DNA of 64,000 nt, taken from Symbiodinium natans (Eukaryota > Sar > Dinophyceae > Suessiales > Symbiodiniaceae). The stretch's first letter is position 1. The number at the start of each line of letters is the position of its first letter. The position numbers were made by a program, and so were the translations under genes. Shown here piece after piece: positions 62,735-64,000 of the stretch. The notes beneath the pieces were generated by a model. It did no database searches, had not been told where the DNA came from, and saw only the letters and a program-made list of their open reading frames with translations. The DNA lies in NCBI GenBank assembly GCA_905221605.1, contig CAJNDS010002206.1, positions 1-64,000 on the forward strand. The letters run 5' to 3'.

Positions 62735-62925
62735 TGCCCGGGTTCGTGGATAAGGGGTTTGGGTAAGTTTGCTGGGTTGGGAGGCTGGTTGGGGGGGTTT
62801 TGGGTTCATAGGAGAATTGGTAAGGGTTTTTGGTTGGGGCTTTTGGAAGTTAAGGGTATAGGATAATTGGTAAGACTGTTTGGTTGGATGGTAAGATGGG
62901 TGGGTCGGAGGGTATTGTCACGAAC
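62735..62925. repeat. degenerate GGTTGG/GGTAAG repeat, right boundary of viral remnant
   Basis: G-rich tandem units, complementary in style to the C-rich block at 60,160-60,335, including GGGTATAGGATAATTGG (62,854-62,870). Reads as the opposite terminal inverted repeat. Confidence 0.65.
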
Positions 62926-62967
62926 CGGAGCATGAACAATCCTAGCTGTAATAGGGTTGAGTGTGAA

Positions 62968-63060
62968 GGGTTACGATATTAGGGGTTCCTTATTACAAGC
63001 GGATCCTACAAGTTGGGGATCTTTTTGTGGGGGTCCCATATTTTCGTAAAGTCCCATATA
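62968..63060. mobile_element. inverted-repeat element, family A
   Basis: Starts near ATTAGGGGTTCCTTATTACA and ends CCCATATTTTCGTAAAGTCC then CATATA, with internal GCGGATCCTACAAGTTGGGG. The nearest family A copy to the viral remnant. Confidence 0.6.
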
Positions 63061-63215
63061 TACTCCTAGAGCGATGTATTCAACATAGTAATGTAACCAT
63101 ATAAAATACACAATAAAATACCTAATGTAGTTGTATGGTGACTTGACGGCTGTAGAAAAATTGGATAAGGAGATATTGATACGATAGTATAGTAGTTTCA
63201 TAGTAGAGAGTGTGC

Positions 63216-63905
63216 ATAGTGGTACAAGAGTGAGTGAGTGAGTGAGTGAGTGAGCATCGACCGAGGCATGTGTCTGGCCGAAGACGCATGCCTGGCCTAA
63301 CAAACTGGCGACACCTCCAGCGCGAAGGCTTAAAGTGTCAGCCACAACAACACAACGCAACGACAAACAGCAACAGCCAACAACACGCAACCACGACGCG
63401 GTGACGAACGAAAAGGCCCAGCTAAGCGCGAGGGCGTGCTTGCTCCGAACAAAGCGACCACTAGGCAGGCCCGCCACCTGCACCCATCGAGCAGAGTACT
63501 GCCCGGCGGGCCGGCATAAGGGCAAGACAGCTTGCCATCATCGCGATAACTTCGCTCAGCGCGGCTCTTCCCCCAGAGGTCACCCTTCAGGGTACTAAGC
63601 CAAGCAAACACCGTCACCTCCGCTCAGGGCAGCGCCAGTCGAGTGCCTAAAACGGCACACACGCTTCTCCACAGATCCCTCTGCAGATACTAAGTGCCCA
63701 CCCGACCTGTGCGCACCCGGAGCTACTCACATCACGGCCTCATCCACCTCCACCATTTCCAGCACACCAGGGCCCCCACCACCAATGGCAAAATTCTGCC
63801 ATCCCCTTCAAAGCTGCTCTCAAATCAGTGTGCCCTCCGAGTAGCGGGAAGAAACCCAACACTGTGGGCAACCTCCCCCGGAGGAGGGGTAATAGTGGTA
63901 CAAGA
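63216..63905 (-). mobile_element. probable retroposon insertion between 14-bp direct repeats
   Basis: ATAGTGGTACAAGA occurs at 63,216-63,229 and 63,892-63,905, in AT-rich flanks. The roughly 660-bp insert is GC-rich and begins with (GAGT)n, which on the minus strand would be a (CTCA)n tail, as at the 3' end of a LINE or SINE. Open frames inside are short and unrecognised, so it would be a 5'-truncated or non-coding copy. Confidence 0.5.
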
Positions 63906-64000
63906 AGATGATAGTATAAAAGTATAAGAATACAATACTAGAACTGTTTCGTATAGTATAGTAGTCGAGTAGTAGAATACTATACTATTGTAGATTCGAA
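63906..64000. other. AT-rich stretch with TAGTATAGTAG repeats
   Basis: Resembles 63,150-63,215 on the other side of the insert; includes a short inverted repeat (AGTATAGTAG ... ACTATACTAT). Cut by the window end. Confidence 0.5.

Noticed and set aside
62971-63525. A 184-codon minus-strand frame
   Set aside because: It crosses the end of the putative retroposon, AT-rich flank and a family A element, so it spans unrelated units and is not a gene.

Overview
The window reads as nuclear DNA of a dinoflagellate, possibly a Symbiodiniaceae- or Polarella-like alga. This is inferred from four things seen together: dozens of short arrays of the telomere heptamer CCCTAAA/TTTAGGG scattered in both orientations; genes cut into exons of about 30-120 bases; reconstructed introns that often begin GC (perhaps GA) instead of GT; and many fragments of the DUF4116 repeat family. 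No rRNA, tRNA, CRISPR array or bacterial-style operon was recognised. Most long open frames here are chance; real coding sequence lies in short exons that become convincing when neighbouring exons join in phase.

Layout. 1-3572: 9-bp palindromic repeats, an AT-rich decayed piece of an integrated DNA virus (lipase-like pseudogene, unknown pseudogene, capsid-like fragment), then a palindromic satellite running up to the capsid fragment. 3.6-15.5 kb: telomere-like arrays, inverted-repeat elements and unassigned plus-strand exons, including an Asp/Arg/Pro repeat exon. 15.8-30.5 kb: many plus-strand DUF4116 exons forming at least two genes; one chain reaches a stop at 26,210. 31.4-32.3 kb: a gene whose CCHC zinc knuckle is completed across an intron. 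41.4-47.0 kb: a guanidinoacetate-methyltransferase/RMT2-like enzyme gene of about ten small exons. 47.8-60.2 kb: telomere arrays, inverted-repeat elements, a nested palindrome array at 51.1-51.7 kb and weak exons. 60.2-62.9 kb: a second AT-rich viral remnant with a packaging-type ATPase, a small ORF and two zinc-finger ORFs, bounded by inverted copies of a degenerate repeat. 63.2-63.9 kb: a likely retroposon insertion between 14-bp direct repeats.

Two themes connect the parts. First, introns here seem to be built from mobile or slippage-derived DNA: telomere-like arrays lie inside phase-consistent introns, and at least five families of about 80-155 bp terminal-inverted-repeat elements (introner/MITE-like) lie between exons. 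Two loci keep direct traces of telomere-array insertion (32,171-32,249 and 47,842-48,018). Second, the host carries remnants of a Polinton-like or related virus at both ends of the window. The host genes show no pathway link to each other: DUF4116 has no known function, and the methyltransferase stands alone.
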